Assembly: GCA_004332335.1 (NCBI GenBank)
Contig: SISS01000043.1
Coordinates: 1-41,188, forward strand
Direction of reading: 5' to 3'
Source of the DNA: Methanoregulaceae archaeon UXB-2016
GTDB taxonomy: Archaea; Halobacteriota; Methanomicrobia; Methanomicrobiales; Methanospirillaceae
DNA: 41,188 nt
Part shown: one piece after another, positions 32,101 through 40,898 of the stretch
How positions within the stretch are numbered: position 1 is the first letter of the stretch
Layout: every line of letters begins with the position of its first letter
The notes under the pieces: model-generated
What the model saw: the letters and a program-made list of their open reading frames with translations, nothing else
The model's database searches: none
What the model was told of the DNA's origin: nothing
Program-made: the position numbers and the translations under genes

Positions 32101-33063
32101 ATGCGACTCCTCGTGACCGGCGGAAGCGGGTTCATCGGCGCGAACTTCGTGCGCGACCAGCTCGCCAGCCATCCCGACCGCTCGATCGTCAACCTCGACG
32201 TGCTGACCTACGCGGGCAACCCGGCGAACCTCGCCGAGATCGCCCGCGACCCGCGCTACACGTTCGTGCAGGGCGACATCCGCGATGCGGGCCTCGTCTA
32301 CCGGCTGATGGAGGAGGTCGACGCGGTCGTCCACTTCGCGGCCGAGAGCCACGTGGACCGATCGATTGCGGAGCCGGGCGCGTTCGTCTCGACGAACGTC
32401 CAGGGCACGTTCACCCTCCTCGAGGCGGCCCGCCGGGCCGGCGTGGACCGCTTCGTCCACGTCTCGACCGACGAGGTCTACGGCTCGATCGCCGAGGGGG
32501 CGTTCGCCGAGACCGCCCCCCTCAAGCCCTCCTCGCCGTACTCGGCCTCGAAGGCCGGCTCGGACCTGCTCGCGCTCGCGTATCACACGACCCACGACCT
32601 CCCCGTGATCGTGACCCGCTGCTCCAACAACTACGGTCCGTACCAGTTCCCCGAGAAGCTGATCCCGCTCTTCGTCACGCACCTCCTGCAGGGAAAGAAG
32701 GTCCCCGTGTTTGGGAGCGGAACAAACGTGCGCGAGTGGATCTACGTCCTCGATCACTGCCGGGCCGTGGACTTCGTGCTCGGGCGCGGCACGCCCGGCG
32801 AGGTCTACAACATCGGCTCGGGGGTCGAGAAGACGAACCTCGAGATCACGGACGCGCTCCTCAAGCTCCTCGGCAGGGACGACTCCTGGATCGAGCATGT
32901 CGAGGACCGCAAGGGGCACGACTTCCGGTACGCGATCGACTGCAGCAAGCTCCGGAGCCTCGGATGGGCCCCCGGGTTCACGTTCGAGCAGGCGCTTCGC
33001 GAGACGGTCGACTGGTACCGGACGCACGAGGCATGGTGGCGGCCCCTGAAGGGACGGTCCTGA
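32101..33063 (+). CDS. rfbB: dTDP-glucose 4,6-dehydratase
   Basis: A 320-residue extended SDR enzyme. NAD-binding TGGSGFIGANF at 6-16; catalytic STDEVYG at 122-128, with Asp and Glu next to Thr as in RmlB; YSASK at 147-151 with catalytic Tyr and Lys; substrate-binding NNYGPYQFPEKLIP. It converts dTDP-glucose to dTDP-4-keto-6-deoxyglucose. Its 3' end overlaps the start of rfbD by 31 bases. Confidence 0.95.
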   Translation: MRLLVTGGSGFIGANFVRDQLASHPDRSIVNLDVLTYAGNPANLAEIARDPRYTFVQGDIRDAGLVYRLMEEVDAVVHFAAESHVDRSIAEPGAFVSTNVQGTFTLLEAARRAGVDRFVHVSTDEVYGSIAEGAFAETAPLKPSSPYSASKAGSDLLALAYHTTHDLPVIVTRCSNNYGPYQFPEKLIPLFVTHLLQGKKVPVFGSGTNVREWIYVLDHCRAVDFVLGRGTPGEVYNIGSGVEKTNLEITDALLKLLGRDDSWIEHVEDRKGHDFRYAIDCSKLRSLGWAPGFTFEQALRETVDWYRTHEAWWRPLKGRS

Positions 33064-33854
33064 TCCTCGGGGCGACCGGACGGCTCGGGCGGGCCCTCGC
33101 CCGGGTCTACCCGGGCGCGGCCCTGATCGGGCACGAGCTCGAGCTGACGGACGAGGCGGCCGTCCGCGCTGCGATTGCCGGTCACGCTCCCCGGCTCGTG
33201 TTCAACTGCGCCGCGTTCACCGATGTCGACGCCTGCGAGGACGAGCCAGAGCGCGCCATGGCCGTGAATGGCCACGCGCCCGGGACCGTGGCCGCGGCCT
33301 GCGCCGATGCAGGCGCGACCCTCGTCCAGATCTCGACCGACTACGTCTTTGCCGGCGACCGGAACGGCTACACCGAGGCCGACCCCCCGGACCCGGTCAG
33401 CACCTACGGCCGGTCCAAGGCCCTCGGGGAGGCCCGCGTCCGGTCCGCCGGCGCCGACTGGCGGATCGTCCGGACGAGCCGGCTCTTCGGCCCGGGCGAG
33501 AACGACTTCGCAAGCCAGATGCGGACCCGCTCGCTTGTCAAGCCGGTCGTGCCCGTGATCGCGGACGAGTGGTCGCGGTTCACCTACCTCCCCGAGCTCG
33601 CGGCCCGACTGCCCGAGGTGGTTGCGGCTCCTCGCGGGACCTACCACCTCACGAACGAGGGCGCGGTCTCGTGGTACGGCTTTGCCCGGGCGCTCATCCC
33701 GAACGCGGCGCCCGTGCCCGCCGCCCAGTGCCGGCGCCGGGCCCTCCGGCCCCGCTGCTCGGCCCTGTTGAACACGCGCCTGCGTCCCATGCGCCCCTGG
33801 CAGGAGGCGCTCTCAGACTATTTACGCTCCGAGGACGAACAGGTGATCAGATGA
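33033..33854 (+). CDS. rfbD: dTDP-4-dehydrorhamnose reductase
   Basis: A 273-residue reductase for the last step to dTDP-L-rhamnose. NADPH site GATGRLGRAL at 13-22; NCAAFTDVDACEDEPERA with the conserved Asp/Glu cluster; STDYVFAG; YGRSKALGE with Tyr-xxx-Lys; C-terminal RPRCSALLNTRL, as in RmlD. The ATG at 33033 lies inside the rfbB 3' end; an in-frame start further downstream would cut the nucleotide-binding motif. Its stop overlaps the rfbA start by four bases. Confidence 0.93.
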   Translation: MVAAPEGTVLILGATGRLGRALARVYPGAALIGHELELTDEAAVRAAIAGHAPRLVFNCAAFTDVDACEDEPERAMAVNGHAPGTVAAACADAGATLVQISTDYVFAGDRNGYTEADPPDPVSTYGRSKALGEARVRSAGADWRIVRTSRLFGPGENDFASQMRTRSLVKPVVPVIADEWSRFTYLPELAARLPEVVAAPRGTYHLTNEGAVSWYGFARALIPNAAPVPAAQCRRRALRPRCSALLNTRLRPMRPWQEALSDYLRSEDEQVIR

Positions 33855-34582
33855 AGGGTGTCATCCTTGCCGGCGGAACGGGCTCGCGCCTGCTGCCGCT
33901 GACCAAGGTCACGAACAAGCATCTCCTCCCGGTCTACGACAAGCCGATGATCTTCTACCCCCTCGAGAAGCTGATCGAGGCCGGAGTCCAGGAGATCATG
34001 GTGGTCTCGGGGCGGGGGCACGCGGGCCACTTTCTCGAGCTGCTCGGCTCGGGCTCGTCGTACGGCGTGCGGCTGACCTACGAGATCCAGGACGCGGCCG
34101 GCGGGATCGCCGAGGCCCTGGGCCTGGCCCGGAAGTGGGCCGGCGACGAGCCGGTCGTGGTGATCCTCGGCGACAACATCTTCGAGGACTCGTTCCGGGA
34201 CGACATCCAGGACTTCCGCTCGGGCAGCCGGATCTTCCTGAAGGAGGTCCCCGACGCCAACCGCTTCGGCGTGGCCGAGGTCTCGGGCGACCGCGTGATC
34301 GGGATCGAGGAGAAGCCGGCCCGGCCGAAGTCGAACCTGGCCGTGACCGGCTGCTATCTCTACGACAGCCGTGTCTTCGAGATCATCAAGACCCTCGTGC
34401 CCTCGGGCCGGGGCGAGCTCGAGATCACGGACGTGAACAACGCCTACATCCGGATGGGCGAGATGCAGTTCTCGGTCCTGCCGGGCTTCTGGTCCGACGC
34501 CGGGACCTTCGACTCGCTGATCCGGGCCGGGGTCATGATCCAGCAGCACCGGAAGACGGCGAAGGGAGGAGAACGCACATGA
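33851..34582 (+). CDS. rfbA: Glucose-1-phosphate thymidylyltransferase (short type)
   Basis: A 243-residue nucleotidyltransferase that makes dTDP-glucose. N-terminal LAGGTGSRLLPLTK (signature GGxGxRLxPLT), PVYDKPMIFYPLEKL, metal-site LGDNIFED, EEKPARPKSNLAVTGCYLYD, and GFWSDAGTFDSLI at the C-terminus. It is shorter than bacterial RmlA (about 290), missing the C-terminal tetramer-contact region, as in many archaeal homologues. The start ATGA overlaps the rfbD stop. Confidence 0.93.
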   Translation: MKGVILAGGTGSRLLPLTKVTNKHLLPVYDKPMIFYPLEKLIEAGVQEIMVVSGRGHAGHFLELLGSGSSYGVRLTYEIQDAAGGIAEALGLARKWAGDEPVVVILGDNIFEDSFRDDIQDFRSGSRIFLKEVPDANRFGVAEVSGDRVIGIEEKPARPKSNLAVTGCYLYDSRVFEIIKTLVPSGRGELEITDVNNAYIRMGEMQFSVLPGFWSDAGTFDSLIRAGVMIQQHRKTAKGGERT

Positions 34583-35706
34583 CCCGCATCGGGATCATCG
34601 GCACAGGCTACATCGCCAAGGGGATCCTGATGGCCCTGGACCGGACCGACGACCTCCAGGTAACAAGGGTCTTCACCCACTCGTCGCCCGGGAAGCGGAC
34701 CGACTACCCGAAGCCCGGGCTCCTCACGAACTCGATCGACGAGCTGGTGGGCGAGACGGACCTCGTCGTGGTCGCCTCGGGCGATCCGGTCAGGGCCACC
34801 GAGCCGGTCGAGGCCGCGATCGGTGCCTCGCTCCCGGTGGTCACGATGGACGCCGAGCTCCAGGTGACGGTCGGCTCGCACTTCGCCCGGCGCGGGTACA
34901 TCACCGAGGCCGAGGGGGACCAGCCCGGCTGCCTCGCCGCACTCCGCGAGGAGGCGCTCGCCATGGGTTTCTCGCCTCTCGTCTACGGCAACCTGAAGGG
35001 CTTTCTGAACCACAACCCGACCCCCGAGGAGATGCACCACTGGTCGAGCATCCAGGGGATCAGCATGGACAAGACGACCGCGTTCACGGACGGGACCAAG
35101 GTCCAGATCGAGCAGGCGCTCGTCGCGAACGGCCTCGGAGCGGCGATCGCCCGGGACGGACTCCTCGGCCCGACCGCGGCGGACGTCGCGAGCGGCGGGG
35201 CCGAGCTCGCCGAGACGGCCAAGAGGCTCGGCCGGCCCATCTCGGACTACCTGCTCGGCGTGCCCGGCGCACCGGCCGGCGTCTTCCTGACGGGCCGGCA
35301 CGAGGAGGAGATGCAGCCCTACCTCCGCTACTACAAGATGGGGGACGGGCCGTACTACACGCTCCTCCGGAACTACCACCTCTGCCACCTCGAGGTCGCC
35401 AAGACGGTCCGCCGGGCGCTCGAGAAGAAGGCCCCGCTGCTGAACAACGGGACTGCGCCGACCGTGCAGGTGGTCGGGGTCGCCAAGCGCGACCTCGGGG
35501 AGGGCGAGGTCCTCCGCCACCCGATGGGGTCGTTCGACGTGCGCGGGTGCGCCGTCCGGATCGCGGACCACCGGGACCACGTCCCGATCGGCCTCCTCGA
35601 CGGCGCCCGGCTGATCCGGCCCGTCCCGGCGGACGGGACGATCACGATGGACGACGTCGAACTGGTCGAGAGCCGGGCCCTCGAGCTCTGGCGCGGCCTG
35701 CACTGA
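34579..35706 (+). CDS. NAD(P)-binding oxidoreductase with SAF domain (homoserine dehydrogenase-like)
   Basis: A 375-residue protein co-translated with rfbA (ATGA overlap). The N-terminal Rossmann motif is IGIIGTGYIAKGI. The middle part resembles the COG4091 type of predicted homoserine dehydrogenases (YGNLKGFLNHNPTPEE, DGTKVQIEQALVANGL, MGDGPYYTLLRNYHLCHLE). A SAF domain follows from about 305 to 370 (VVGVAKRDLGEGEVL, IPIGLL-like HVPIGLLDGARLIRPV). SAF domains also occur in NeuB-type sugar synthases. Given its place at the end of the rhamnose operon, a role in making or modifying a surface sugar is possible. No substrate can be read from the sequence. Confidence 0.75.
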   Translation: MTRIGIIGTGYIAKGILMALDRTDDLQVTRVFTHSSPGKRTDYPKPGLLTNSIDELVGETDLVVVASGDPVRATEPVEAAIGASLPVVTMDAELQVTVGSHFARRGYITEAEGDQPGCLAALREEALAMGFSPLVYGNLKGFLNHNPTPEEMHHWSSIQGISMDKTTAFTDGTKVQIEQALVANGLGAAIARDGLLGPTAADVASGGAELAETAKRLGRPISDYLLGVPGAPAGVFLTGRHEEEMQPYLRYYKMGDGPYYTLLRNYHLCHLEVAKTVRRALEKKAPLLNNGTAPTVQVVGVAKRDLGEGEVLRHPMGSFDVRGCAVRIADHRDHVPIGLLDGARLIRPVPADGTITMDDVELVESRALELWRGLH

Positions 35707-35717
35707 CCTTTTTTATT
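35707..35717 (+). terminator. Oligo-T terminator at the end of the rfb operon
   Basis: T6-A-T3 starts three bases after the SAF-protein stop and overlaps the stop codon of the convergent glycosyltransferase gene. It is a U-rich end signal of archaeal type for the plus strand; no hairpin precedes it. Confidence 0.5.
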
Positions 35718-36633
35718 TCCGGTGGCGGAAGAGGATCGTCAGGGACTTGAGCACCAGCGCCGCGCCGATCAGGAGGAGGCCGGCCGCCGTCAGGAGGCCG
35801 CCGATGATCGAGGCGAGGACCGGCACCTGGGAGGTGGCCGAGAACCGGGCTACCGCGAAGATTCCGAGCGAGAGGCCGAGCGCGGCCAGCACGAGTCCCG
35901 GGATGCCGAAGGAGAGGAGGGGGCGCCGGGCACCGATCAGGGCGATGATATTCGCAAGCACCCCGAGGCCATGGGTGAGCGGGTTCTTCTTGTGCTTGTG
36001 CGGCACCTCGTACCGGACCGAGATCGGGACCTCGGCGATCGCCAGATCGCGGGCCGAGAGGTAGGCGATCATGTCGGACTCGACGTTATACCCGTCCGTG
36101 ACGAAGCCGGACGCGGCCTCGAGCGCGCGCTTTGAGAGCGCCCGAAAGCCCGATTGCGAGTCGGTCGAGGAGTAGTCGGCCGATGCGTTCGTGAAGATGT
36201 TCAGCACGATCTGGCCGAAGCGGCGGTAGAGCGGGACGTCGGCCCGGGTCCCGAGAAAGCGAGAGCCGATCACCAGGTCGGCCTGGCCCTCGAGGGCGGG
36301 GGCGGCCACGGCCGGGATCTCGTCGGGGTTGTGCTGGCCGTCGCCGTCGATCAGGACGATCACGTCGAAGTCGTTCGTCCGCGCGTAGCGCATGGCGTCG
36401 AGCACGCCGGCACCCTTGCCCTGCTGCCGCTCGTGGATGAGCACGGTCGCGCCCGAGAGGCGGGCGATCGCGGTCGTGTCGTCGCTCGAGCCGTCGTCGA
36501 CCACGAGGACCTCGGTCGCGTGCTGTCGTGCCTTCAGCACAAGCGAGCCTATCGTGAGCCCCTCGTTGTAACAGGGGATGGCGACCAGGGTCCGTTTCGA
36601 GACGGGCTCGGGCGAAGGAGGGGGCTCGGGCAT
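35713..36633 (-). CDS. Family 2 glycosyltransferase, dolichyl-phosphate mannose synthase type
   Basis: A 306-residue GT-A enzyme. VAIPCYNEGLTIG starts the nucleotide-sugar fold; VVDDGSSDDT and VLIDGDGQHNPDEI (DxD-type metal site) follow, then DSQSGFRALS. Two transmembrane helices close the protein (about 235-262 and 270-297). It probably transfers a sugar to polyprenyl/dolichyl phosphate at the cytoplasmic membrane face for surface glycans; the donor is unknown. It is convergent with the rfb operon. An alternative GTG start ten codons in (VSKRTLVAIP) would remove the Pro-rich leader. Confidence 0.88.
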   Translation of the reverse strand: MPEPPPSPEPVSKRTLVAIPCYNEGLTIGSLVLKARQHATEVLVVDDGSSDDTTAIARLSGATVLIHERQQGKGAGVLDAMRYARTNDFDVIVLIDGDGQHNPDEIPAVAAPALEGQADLVIGSRFLGTRADVPLYRRFGQIVLNIFTNASADYSSTDSQSGFRALSKRALEAASGFVTDGYNVESDMIAYLSARDLAIAEVPISVRYEVPHKHKKNPLTHGLGVLANIIALIGARRPLLSFGIPGLVLAALGLSLGIFAVARFSATSQVPVLASIIGGLLTAAGLLLIGAALVLKSLTILFRHRK

Positions 36634-36743
36634 GGCAGTCCTGCGGGCATCGAGGCCTCCCGGCGGAAGGGTCCCGGCAGAAAAGAAGGCCGGGGGAGAG
36701 GCAAATGCGCTGGTAATGATCTTGCCCCGGGGGCTTATGAGCG

Positions 36744-37862
36744 TTATGCCGATCCCCCGGGCCGGCGGGGCAGGAGCCGGGGGCGGGTCTTTAAGGCCGC
36801 CACGAGCAGGCGGATCCCGGCCTCGAGGTCCAGCATGTCGATCACCTCGACCGGGGAGTGGATGTACCGGGCCGGGGTCGAGACGACGGTCGAGGGGACG
36901 CCCTCGCGCGAGAGGTGGATCGAGGAGGCGTCGGTCGTGCCGCCCGAGCCGACCTCGAACTGGACGGGGATGCCGTGCGCCTCGGCCGTCTCGCGCATCC
37001 AGGCGAGCATGGCCGGGTGGGCGAGGAGGCCGCGCCCGTTCGCGTCGGCGATCGAGACGACGGGCCCCTTGCCCATCTCGACCGGTGCGTCCTTGAGCTG
37101 GACGCCCGGGTGGTCGCCGGGGATCGTGACGTCGGTCGCGATGGCGCAGTCGGGATCGAGGGCATAGGCCGAGGTCTTCGCCCCCTTCAGCCCGACCTCC
37201 TCCTGGACGGTGAAGACGCCGTAGATCGTGGAGGTCGACTCCGCCTTCCGGAGCACCTCGATCAGGAGCGCCACGCCGGCCCGGTTGTCGAAGGCCTTGC
37301 CCGAGACCCGGTTGTGGCAGAGGCTGCAGAACTGGCGGTCGAGTGTGACCGGCGTGCCGGGGGCGAGCCCGAGCTCGCGCGCCTCGTCGGCGCTCTGGGC
37401 CCCGACGTCGATGAACATCTCCTCGATTTTCAGGAGTTTCTTGCGCTCCTCGTCGTCCATCACGTGCGGCGGCTTCGAGCCGAGGACGCCGAGGACCGGG
37501 CCCTTCGTGCCGTGGAGCCAGACCCGCTGGCCCGGCAGCATGGGCGCGTACCAGCCCCCGATCGGGGCGAAGCGGAGGAAGCCCTTCTCCTCGACAAACT
37601 TCACCATGAACCCGATCTCGTCCATGTGCGAGGCGAGCATGACCCGGAAGTCGTCGCCGCGCTTGACCGCGATCAGGTTGCCGAGCCGGTCCTCGTAGAT
37701 CTCGTCGACGTGGCCCGCCAGCTCCTCGCGGACGATCTCCCGGATCGCCCCCTCGTGCCCCGAGAGCCCGTGGGCGTTCGAGAGGCGCTGTAAGAGTTCA
37801 ACGAGCTGTCTCCGTTCGGGCGTGGCACAGCCACACGTGCAGGTACATCCAGGGTCAGTCAT
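36744..37862 (-). CDS. M42 family (TET-type) metallo-aminopeptidase
   Basis: A 372-residue peptidase with the M42 metal ligands: ASHMDEIGFMV (His, Asp), FDNRAGVALL (Asp), QEEVGLKGA (catalytic and metal Glu), TDVTIPGDHPG (Asp) and the C-terminal RYIHSPVEV (His). The start is the ATG at 37860-37862, overlapping the aminotransferase stop by eight bases. The longer open frame lies inside that gene. Unusual is the N-terminus MTDPGCTCTCGC, with four alternating cysteines (6, 8, 10, 12). These dodecameric enzymes trim peptides in the cytoplasm. Confidence 0.92.
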   Translation of the reverse strand: MTDPGCTCTCGCATPERRQLVELLQRLSNAHGLSGHEGAIREIVREELAGHVDEIYEDRLGNLIAVKRGDDFRVMLASHMDEIGFMVKFVEEKGFLRFAPIGGWYAPMLPGQRVWLHGTKGPVLGVLGSKPPHVMDDEERKKLLKIEEMFIDVGAQSADEARELGLAPGTPVTLDRQFCSLCHNRVSGKAFDNRAGVALLIEVLRKAESTSTIYGVFTVQEEVGLKGAKTSAYALDPDCAIATDVTIPGDHPGVQLKDAPVEMGKGPVVSIADANGRGLLAHPAMLAWMRETAEAHGIPVQFEVGSGGTTDASSIHLSREGVPSTVVSTPARYIHSPVEVIDMLDLEAGIRLLVAALKTRPRLLPRRPGGSA

Positions 37863-38961
37863 TGATGATCGTCTCCATTCGGGTGAGGGCGGTGATGAGA
37901 TCGTTGCGCGAGGCCGAGTAGGCGATACGGGCGTACCCGGCGCCGCCGGGCCCGAAGGCCTCGCCCGGCACGATCGTGACGCCGCCGGCGATGATGCTCC
38001 TGACCAGGTCGTCGGCCATCGGGGCAAAGATGTAGAAGGCCCCCTCGGGGCGGGGGACATGGATCCCCAGCGCATCGAGTCCGTCGCAGAGGAAGTCGCG
38101 GCGGGCCTCGTACTCGTCGCGCATGGCCGCGACGCAATCCTGCGGCCCTGCGAGCGCGGCGACGGCGGCGTACTGAGCGATCGAGGTCGCGCAGGCCTGG
38201 CCGTACTGGTGAACCTTGATCGCCTGGGCCACGACCTCCTCGGGGCCGGCGAGCCAGCCGAGGCGCCAGCCGGTCATCGCGTAGGTCTTGCTCGTCGCGT
38301 TGATCGTGACCACGTTCTCGCCAAAGCAGGCGGCCGAGACCGCGCGAACGCCGCCGTAGACGAAGTGCTCGTAGACCTCGTCCGAGACCACGGTCACGCC
38401 CGCGTCGTTTGCGTACTCGACGAGCGCCCTGACCGAGTCGACGGGCTCGACCGCGCCGGTCGGGTTCGCGGGCGAGTTCAGCACGAGCACCTTCGCGCCG
38501 TCGAGCCGGGGTTTCGCGGCCTCGACGTCGATCCGGAGACGGTCGTCGAGCCGGAGCCCCTCGGGCCGCCCTCCCGCGAGGGTCGCGAGCGCGGCATACG
38601 AGACGAAGCCGGGATCGGCGAGGAGGACGCGGTCGCCGTCGTCGACGAGGGCCTGCATCGCGATGTGAAGGGCCTCGGAGGCGCCCGCGGTCACGATCAC
38701 CTGGTCGGGGGAGTAGGTGAGGTCGTTCTCCCGACGCGACTTTTCGACTATCGCATCGCGGAGCTCGGGGATGCCGGCGTTCGGCGTGTACCCGGTCCGC
38801 CCCTCCTCGAGCGCCCGGCAGGCGGCGGCCTTGATATGGGCGGGAGTGTCGAGATCGGGCTGGCCGAGGCCCAGGTTGACCGACCCGGGGCCGGCGCCCT
38901 CGAACCACTTGCGGATCCCCGAGACCTCGATCCCGGCGACCCGGCGTGCAAATCGCGTCAT
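37855..38961 (-). CDS. Class I/II PLP aminotransferase (aspartate/aromatic type)
   Basis: A 368-residue fold-type I aminotransferase. GLGQPDLDTPAHIK, TYTPNAG-like GYTPNAGIPELRDAI, VLNSPANPTGAV, VVSDEVYEHFVYGG (PLP Asp and Tyr) and the PLP lysine in NATSKTYAMTGWRLGW are all present. A near C-terminal Arg region is also seen (YARIAYSASRN). The class is clear, but the amino acid substrate is not. It starts at the ATG at 38959-38961, two bases after the hexuloisomerase stop, and overlaps the M42 gene. Confidence 0.93.
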   Translation of the reverse strand: MTRFARRVAGIEVSGIRKWFEGAGPGSVNLGLGQPDLDTPAHIKAAACRALEEGRTGYTPNAGIPELRDAIVEKSRRENDLTYSPDQVIVTAGASEALHIAMQALVDDGDRVLLADPGFVSYAALATLAGGRPEGLRLDDRLRIDVEAAKPRLDGAKVLVLNSPANPTGAVEPVDSVRALVEYANDAGVTVVSDEVYEHFVYGGVRAVSAACFGENVVTINATSKTYAMTGWRLGWLAGPEEVVAQAIKVHQYGQACATSIAQYAAVAALAGPQDCVAAMRDEYEARRDFLCDGLDALGIHVPRPEGAFYIFAPMADDLVRSIIAGGVTIVPGEAFGPGGAGYARIAYSASRNDLITALTRMETIIND

Positions 38962-38963
38962 GG

Positions 38964-39539
38964 TCACTCGATGTTGGTATGCCGCTTCTTCATCTGCCCT
39001 TCGTCGACCTGGCCGAGCTCCATCAGGCGCGAGATGACCGCGTCGGCAAAGACCATCGCGGTCGTCTCGAAGATGGTGCCGAGGGGTGCGAAGGACTTGT
39101 GCTCCCCGGTCATCTGCCGCCGCTCGAACTCGCACGAGTCGTCGATCCCAGGGTCCCGGTTCGACTCGATCTCGACCACGACGTCGGCCATGGTTGCGAC
39201 TCCGCCGGCCGGGTTGGCCGTGATCACGCAGAGTTTCCCGCCGATCTCCTTCGCCGTGGTCGCGATGTCGACCACGGTCTTGGTCCGACCGGAGCCCGAG
39301 AAGATCACCATCGCGTCGTCGACTCCGAACGACGGCGTGATCGTCTCGCCGACCACGAACGACTGGAGCCCGAGATGCATCAGGCGCATGGCAAACCCCT
39401 TGGCGACCAGGCCCGAGCGGCCCGCACCCATCACGAAGACCCGGTTGGCCCCGGTGAGCGCCCCGATCAGCCGGTCGACCTCCTCGTCCTCGATCCGCTC
39501 CGCGATCTGCGCGATGCGGCTCCCCATCAGGCACATCAT
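38964..39539 (-). CDS. hxlB: 6-phospho-3-hexuloisomerase
   Basis: A 191-residue SIS-domain isomerase that interconverts hexulose 6-phosphate and fructose 6-phosphate. In archaea this serves the reversed RuMP route to pentoses. VFVMGAGRSGLVAKGFAMRL, GETITPSF and IFSGSGRTKTVV are diagnostic. An extended stretch (NRDPGIDDSCEFERRQMTGE) precedes the usual LGTIFETTAM. I favour the ATG at 39537-39539 (MMCLMGSRIAQIAERI), which has GGGGAG about eight bases upstream. An ATG at 39563 would add eight residues. Confidence 0.88.
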   Translation of the reverse strand: MMCLMGSRIAQIAERIEDEEVDRLIGALTGANRVFVMGAGRSGLVAKGFAMRLMHLGLQSFVVGETITPSFGVDDAMVIFSGSGRTKTVVDIATTAKEIGGKLCVITANPAGGVATMADVVVEIESNRDPGIDDSCEFERRQMTGEHKSFAPLGTIFETTAMVFADAVISRLMELGQVDEGQMKKRHTNIE

Positions 39540-39661
39540 GGCCTGGACTCTCCCCGTTCCCATTCTCTCCAGGCATAGTCGTCCAAGGGAGATGAGGGTT
39601 GCGGGCGGGCGGTTCAGCCGAAGGAGGACGATCCGTGGGCGATGGGCGGCGGCCCGGCGGA

Positions 39662-40618
39662 TCACATCTCCGCCTGATTCCGGGACCCGGGGAAGAGGCC
39701 GAGCCGGCAGAAGACGGCCGGGGCCCCGGCCATACACCAGTATCCGATCGCGGCCGCACGGAGGTAGATCCCGAGGCCGGCCTCGAGTCCGGTCGGCGGC
39801 AGAAGCAGGCCCGCCCCGAACCAGAGCAGGACCAGGACCCCGAGTCCCAGGATCGTCCCGGCGAGGCCGGCCCTGGTGGAGCGGAAGGACCGGCACCCTC
39901 CGTCGATCGCGGCCCCCAGCACGAGGCCGAGGCCGATGCCGGCCACTATCAGAGTGTACTCGATCGAGACCGGGGCGAGGCCCGCGATCGGCCCGGTCCA
40001 GGCGGTCTCGGGGACCCAGGGCTCGATCGTGCCCGCGACCAGGGTGCTCAGCCCGATCGCGCCGAGGGAGAGCACGAGTGCCGCGAGGACCCGCATGCCC
40101 GGGGCCATGCGCCGGGCTGTCCTCGCCACGCCTGGTTCCGCAAGCACGAACGCGGCGAGAACGCCGAGCCCGATCAGGTAGCCGCCGGCCACGTCGAGGG
40201 GGAAGTGGACCCCGAGTACGAGGCGGGAGAGACCGACCAGGAGGACGAGGACTCCGAGGGCGAGCGTGACCGCGGGACGGCCGATCCGCAACGCGACCAG
40301 TCCCCAGATGGCGACCGCGAGCTCGGCGTGGGCCGAGGGGAAGCCGAACGAGGCCTGGGTCTCGTAGGGGATGATCTCGGTCGTCACCCAGTACGGGCGG
40401 GGCGCATGGACCAGGAGCTTGACCAGGTCGTTCACGATCGCCGCGATGACGATCAGGGCCCCGATCTCGTACGCGAAGCGCCGTTCCCGCCACCAGGCGA
40501 GGACCGCGACGAACGCGAGGTAGAACGCGGGCGAGCCGAAGAACGAGAACCCCGCCATGGGAAGCACCAGGCCCGGCACGGACTGAAGCAGGCGGATGAG
40601 GTCGATCTCCCAGGACAT
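39662..40618 (-). CDS. PAP2-family membrane phosphatase
   Basis: A 318-residue polytopic protein of the phosphatidic acid phosphatase type 2 family. The three motifs are KLLVHAPRPYW (KxxxxxxRP), FPSAHAELA (PSGH with Gly to Ala) and SRLVLGVHFPLDVAGG (SRxxxxxHxxxD). After the PAP2 core (about 1-165) come four or five further helices. It probably dephosphorylates a lipid phosphate such as polyprenyl pyrophosphate; the substrate is inferred. I chose the ATG at 40616-40618 (MSWEIDLIRLLQ), with GAAGG just upstream, over a longer frame to 40741 without hydrophobic character. Confidence 0.87.
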   Translation of the reverse strand: MSWEIDLIRLLQSVPGLVLPMAGFSFFGSPAFYLAFVAVLAWWRERRFAYEIGALIVIAAIVNDLVKLLVHAPRPYWVTTEIIPYETQASFGFPSAHAELAVAIWGLVALRIGRPAVTLALGVLVLLVGLSRLVLGVHFPLDVAGGYLIGLGVLAAFVLAEPGVARTARRMAPGMRVLAALVLSLGAIGLSTLVAGTIEPWVPETAWTGPIAGLAPVSIEYTLIVAGIGLGLVLGAAIDGGCRSFRSTRAGLAGTILGLGVLVLLWFGAGLLLPPTGLEAGLGIYLRAAAIGYWCMAGAPAVFCRLGLFPGSRNQAEM

Positions 40619-40898
40619 GCCTTCAGATAGAGACGGAAAGGGATAGAATGATTGCGCGGCTCGATGCCGGAGACGATCGATCGCGGTGCGTCCGCCGGGA
40701 CCCCCATCTTGCCCGGAAGGTGGGGGACGTTTAATATACATTAAAACAAAGGAATGGTCAAGGATACATCAAGTTCAGAGAATAATATCCTGAAAGAGCC
40801 GACATCCCTTTCGAACGCGACAAGGCAGGGCGGACCAACCCATGAAGCCCACCTCCGGCCGGATTCGACAAAGGGCGCCGGCTACACCGAGGATTATC
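40619..40898. promoter_or_regulatory. Divergent intergenic region at the window end
   Basis: A 280-base spacer between the PAP2 gene (minus) and the partial secreted-protein gene (plus). The AT-rich part, TTTAATATACATTAAAAC (about 40730-40747), is nearly symmetrical and could carry TATA elements for both directions. That would give a leader of about 90 bases on minus and about 140 on plus. AGGA at about 40890 may be the ribosome site of the plus gene. No other element was recognised. Confidence 0.4.

Noticed and set aside
37822-40269. Open frame of 815 codons on plus
   Set aside because: Antisense to M42, aminotransferase, hexuloisomerase and PAP2 genes, all of which have clear motifs; composition is typical of third-position GC artefacts.
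38964-40493. Hexuloisomerase as part of a 509-residue protein
   Set aside because: The upstream two-thirds is an Arg/Pro/Gly-rich shadow frame of the PAP2 gene; family length and ribosome site support a start near 39539.
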